Shown here: positions 61,754 to 64,000 of the stretch, one piece after another
Position numbering within the stretch: position 1 is the first letter of the stretch
How the letters are laid out: each line of letters starts with the position of its first letter
Source: Chelativorans sp. YIM 93263
Lineage (GTDB): Bacteria; Pseudomonadota; Alphaproteobacteria; Rhizobiales; Rhizobiaceae
NCBI RefSeq assembly: GCF_028767125.1
Contig: NZ_JAKCWP010000003.1
Location: forward strand, 248,001 to 312,000
Direction: 5' to 3'
Length of the DNA stretch: 64,000 bases
Made by a program: the position numbers and the translations under genes
The notes under the pieces: model-generated
Seen by the model: only the letters and a program-made list of their open reading frames with translations
Told to the model about the DNA's origin: nothing
Databases searched by the model: none

Positions 61754-62792
61754 GGGCGCGGCCCGATCGGAAGAGAATGTACAGGAAATACGGCGCGCCT
61801 ATCAGCGCGGTCACCGCGCCCGTCGGCACTTCGAAAGGCGCGAACAGATAGCGCACCACCACATCGGCCAGCACCACGAGCACCGCGCCAATGAACGCCG
61901 TGCCGATCATGACCGGCAGGGCGCGGGTGCCCAGCAGCAGGCGCGCGGCGTGCGGCGCGATCAGGCCGACAAAGCCGATGGCGCCGACGAAAGACACCGC
62001 CGCCGCCGTCAGCACGACCGCCAGCGCGAGCAGCAGGGCTTGCGTTTGCATCACCGGCAGGCCGGAAGCCTCCGCGCTGGCATCATCGAGCAGAAGCTGG
62101 TCCATCCGGCGGGCGAGAAGCAGCACCACAGGCACGATGGCCGCCAGCAGAACCGAAATGATTGCCACATCGATCCACCGCGCCTGGTGGACCGAGCCGG
62201 CGAGCCAGGTGGCGGCCTGATTGGCGCGATAGACGGGGCCGACGATCATCAGCATGGTCACGCCCGCCTGCGCCAGCTTGCCGAGTGCGAAGCCGTGCAG
62301 AATGAGGCTCACCGGCCCGCGTGCCGCACCCTTTGCCAAGACGGCCACGAGCACGGCGAAGACCGCCGCGCCGCAGGCGGCAGCAAGCGGCTGCCAGTAG
62401 ATGCTGACGGTGAGCGAGTTGGATTCGTTGCTGAACAGAAACAAGAAGCCGACCGCGCCCAGCGCGGCGCCATCGGTAATGCCGAGCACGGAGGGCGCTG
62501 CGAGCGGGTTGCGCGTCGCCCGCTGCAGGAGAAGCCCCGCAAGCGCCAGTGTCATACCCGCCAGTCCGCTGAGCAAGACGCGCGGCGCGCGCAGGGTCCA
62601 GATGATGAGTTCGTCGGTCTGCGCGCCCTGCCCTATGACCGCAAGCAGCAGGCGTTCAAGCGTCATGGACGAACTGCCGATTCCCAGGCCCAGCAGCGCC
62701 GACAGAAGGAGAACCACGGCGAGGCCGATGAGCAGGGCTGTCCCGTTGCGCGTCTTGGGACGCGGCTCGGCTATGACCGTCACGCCCGTCAT
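61746..62792 (-). CDS. siderophore/haem-type ABC transporter permease
   Basis: 348 residues, FecCD/BtuC family with about nine to ten membrane segments. LRAPRVLLSGLAGMTLALAG (about residues 69-88), RNPLAAPSVLGITDGAA and the C-terminal GFVGLIAPHAARLLLG are the family motifs. It overlaps the second permease gene by 4 bases. The two permeases form a heterodimeric channel. Confidence 0.92.
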   Translation of the reverse strand: MTGVTVIAEPRPKTRNGTALLIGLAVVLLLSALLGLGIGSSSMTLERLLLAVIGQGAQTDELIIWTLRAPRVLLSGLAGMTLALAGLLLQRATRNPLAAPSVLGITDGAALGAVGFLFLFSNESNSLTVSIYWQPLAAACGAAVFAVLVAVLAKGAARGPVSLILHGFALGKLAQAGVTMLMIVGPVYRANQAATWLAGSVHQARWIDVAIISVLLAAIVPVVLLLARRMDQLLLDDASAEASGLPVMQTQALLLALAVVLTAAAVSFVGAIGFVGLIAPHAARLLLGTRALPVMIGTAFIGAVLVVLADVVVRYLFAPFEVPTGAVTALIGAPYFLYILFRSGRAHA

Positions 62793-63772
62793 GCAGCCGC
62801 CGTCCCTTTCCGCCGCAACAGCATCAGGAGCACGGGCACGCCGATCATGGCCAGCACCGCGCCAACCGGGGCCTGCGCGGGATAGATGAGGAAGCGCGAG
62901 GCGATGTCGGCGGCAAGCGCCAGGCTCGCGCCTGCCAGCATGGAAAGCGGTATCAGGCGGATGTGGCTTCGCGCACCCAGCCGCCGTGCCAGATGCGGCG
63001 CGGCTAGGCCGACGAAATTGACGGACCCCGCCAGAGCAACACTGATGCCCGCAAGTATGGCCGCTGCCGCAAAGGCGGTACCGCGCGCAGCCACTACGGG
63101 CACGCCCAGCGCTCCCGCCGTCGCATCATCGGCGGTCAAAACATCCAGCAAACGCGATGAGAATACGCAGCAAGCGGCAATCGTACCCATGATGAGCGCG
63201 GCCGGCAGGAGAAGCGCAACCTGCCCGTTGGTGAAGGCGCCGGAGAGCCAGAACAGCAGTTCCTCCATCGCCCGTTCGCTTGAAACGAGCGCAACCTGCA
63301 CGCCGGAGGTGAGCAGTGCCATCATGACGAGACCTGCCAAAAGGAGATGCAGCGGCGAGGCACTGTCATTGCCGAGCCAGGCCATGCAGTAAATGAGCGT
63401 GGCGGTGGTCAGCGCGCCGGCACAGGCGGCGAGCGTCAGCGGCAGGGGTGCCTCGATGCCCAGAAGCGTCACCATGAGCACCGCGGCGAAAGCCGCACCC
63501 GCGTTGATGCCGAGAAGCCCCGGCTCAGCCAGCGGATTGCGCGTCACCGTCTGCATCAGCAGCCCGGAAAGACCGAGCCCCGCCCCGACCAGAACAGCGA
63601 TGATCGTGCGCGGGACACGCAATGTGGTGACGATGAGCGCGGCCTGATCATCGCCGCCCACCGTGAGCGCGCGCCACACCTCGGCCGGCGACGTATAGTG
63701 TACACCGAACTGCAGGCTGGCGGCCGCCAGCACGGGAACCAGCAGGCCGAGTATCAGAAATGCGCGCTTCAT
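62789..63772 (-). CDS. siderophore/haem-type ABC transporter permease
   Basis: 327 residues, FecCD/BtuC family. LRVPRTIIAVLVGAGLGLSG (about residues 50-69), TRNPLAEPGLLGINAGAAFA and NFVGLAAPHLARRLG are visible. First gene of the minus-strand operon permease-permease-ATPase, divergent from the binding-protein gene. Expression is probably iron-controlled. Confidence 0.92.
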   Translation of the reverse strand: MKRAFLILGLLVPVLAAASLQFGVHYTSPAEVWRALTVGGDDQAALIVTTLRVPRTIIAVLVGAGLGLSGLLMQTVTRNPLAEPGLLGINAGAAFAAVLMVTLLGIEAPLPLTLAACAGALTTATLIYCMAWLGNDSASPLHLLLAGLVMMALLTSGVQVALVSSERAMEELLFWLSGAFTNGQVALLLPAALIMGTIAACCVFSSRLLDVLTADDATAGALGVPVVAARGTAFAAAAILAGISVALAGSVNFVGLAAPHLARRLGARSHIRLIPLSMLAGASLALAADIASRFLIYPAQAPVGAVLAMIGVPVLLMLLRRKGTAAA

Positions 63773-63802
63773 TTCATTCTCCGCCGCCCCGTTTCCATAA
63801 GA

Positions 63803-63833
63803 TGAGAATGCAAGTCAACTTATAACTTGACTT
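63803..63833. promoter_or_regulatory. candidate iron-responsive (RirA-type) operator and palindrome
   Basis: TGA-N9-TCA (63803-63817) matches the rhizobial iron-responsive operator recognised by RirA. It overlaps a 22-base near-perfect palindrome with arms AAGTCAA and TTGACTT (63812-63833). It lies in the short divergent promoter region of the transporter and its binding protein. Confidence 0.55.
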
Positions 63834-63888
63834 CATCGGTAATCTTTCTGCATGACCCGCGCCGGATAAGCTTGAAAGGGGAACGCGA

Positions 63889-64000
63889 ATGAAGCCGTTC
63901 AAGACGATCGCCGCCGCGGCGGGCTTTCTTCTCGCCGGTGGTGCAGCGCAGGCTGCCGAAGTCACACATGCCATGGGCACCACGGATGTGCCGGATGATC
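63889..64000 (+). CDS. siderophore/haem-type periplasmic binding protein, N-terminal part (cut by window edge)
   Basis: Only 37 residues are visible. The first 22 form a signal peptide (FLLAGGAAQA/A), then EVTHAMGTTDVPDD begins the mature protein, as in FecB/FhuD-like receptors. ATG 63889 has AAAGGGGA 7 bases upstream. Divergent from the cognate permease-ATPase operon. Confidence 0.85.
   Translation, partial: MKPFKTIAAAAGFLLAGGAAQAAEVTHAMGTTDVPDD

Overview
The window looks like chromosome or large replicon from a GC-rich alphaproteobacterium of the order Hyphomicrobiales (Rhizobiales), most likely a Phyllobacteriaceae/Brucellaceae-type relative. This rests on a Brucella/Rhizobium-type erythritol (ery) locus, a GlpSTPQUV-type transporter, a RirA-like iron box, an alpha-r14-like small RNA and rhizobial small membrane proteins. 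No rRNA, tRNA, CRISPR array or intact mobile element was seen.

Region 1 (1-28.8 kb) is a polyol/ketose catabolic island. A partial transketolase is divergent from eryR-eryH-eryI. A minus-strand block follows: DUF2291 protein, eryE, eryF, eryG (sugar ABC transporter), a second DeoR regulator, a second FGGY kinase and a second GlpD-like dehydrogenase. The plus strand carries eryD-eryA-eryB-eryC. Together these can import erythritol, phosphorylate and oxidise it and isomerise it to D-erythrose 4-phosphate, a transketolase substrate. Next to it lies an 11-gene minus-strand operon (28.7 to 17.4 kb): solute-binding protein, two permeases, a DUF2160 membrane protein, two ABC ATPases, a PfkB kinase, DhaK, DhaL, a SorC-regulator/DhaK fusion and a second DhaL. 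This operon is the best candidate for an unassigned pathway: it has two dihydroxyacetone-kinase-like pairs, one with its kinase subunit fused to a transcription factor.

Region 2 (29-46 kb) is a mixed stretch. It holds a phospholipase D, a 28-residue membrane protein, a metallo-beta-lactamase-fold protein, an alpha/beta hydrolase overlapping exonuclease III, a broken solute-binding protein, a TRAP transporter operon with an IclR regulator, a remnant of a short-chain dehydrogenase, a catalase, a K+ channel, a CYTH protein, a three-hairpin small RNA with anti-Shine-Dalgarno loops, a SleB-type hydrolase, an aminotransferase, a gamma-glutamylcyclotransferase-like protein, a frameshifted DUF1697 gene and a GST/HxlR pair.

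Region 3 (46-56 kb) has a C69 peptidase with Ser instead of Cys as predicted nucleophile, small enzymes, a transposase scrap, a leucine-degradation cluster (TetR, isovaleryl-CoA dehydrogenase, flavodoxin-like reductase, methylcrotonyl-CoA carboxylase beta subunit) and a four-gene envelope/stress cluster ending in a 24-residue membrane protein.

Region 4 (56-64 kb) carries a macro-domain protein, an AT-rich KAP-type P-loop NTPase, a toxin-antitoxin pair lying between an intact DUF922 protease gene and a decayed copy of its 3' end, an unexplained intergenic stretch with an inverted repeat pair, and a siderophore/haem-type ABC transporter divergent from its binding protein (cut by the right edge), with an iron-box-like site between them.
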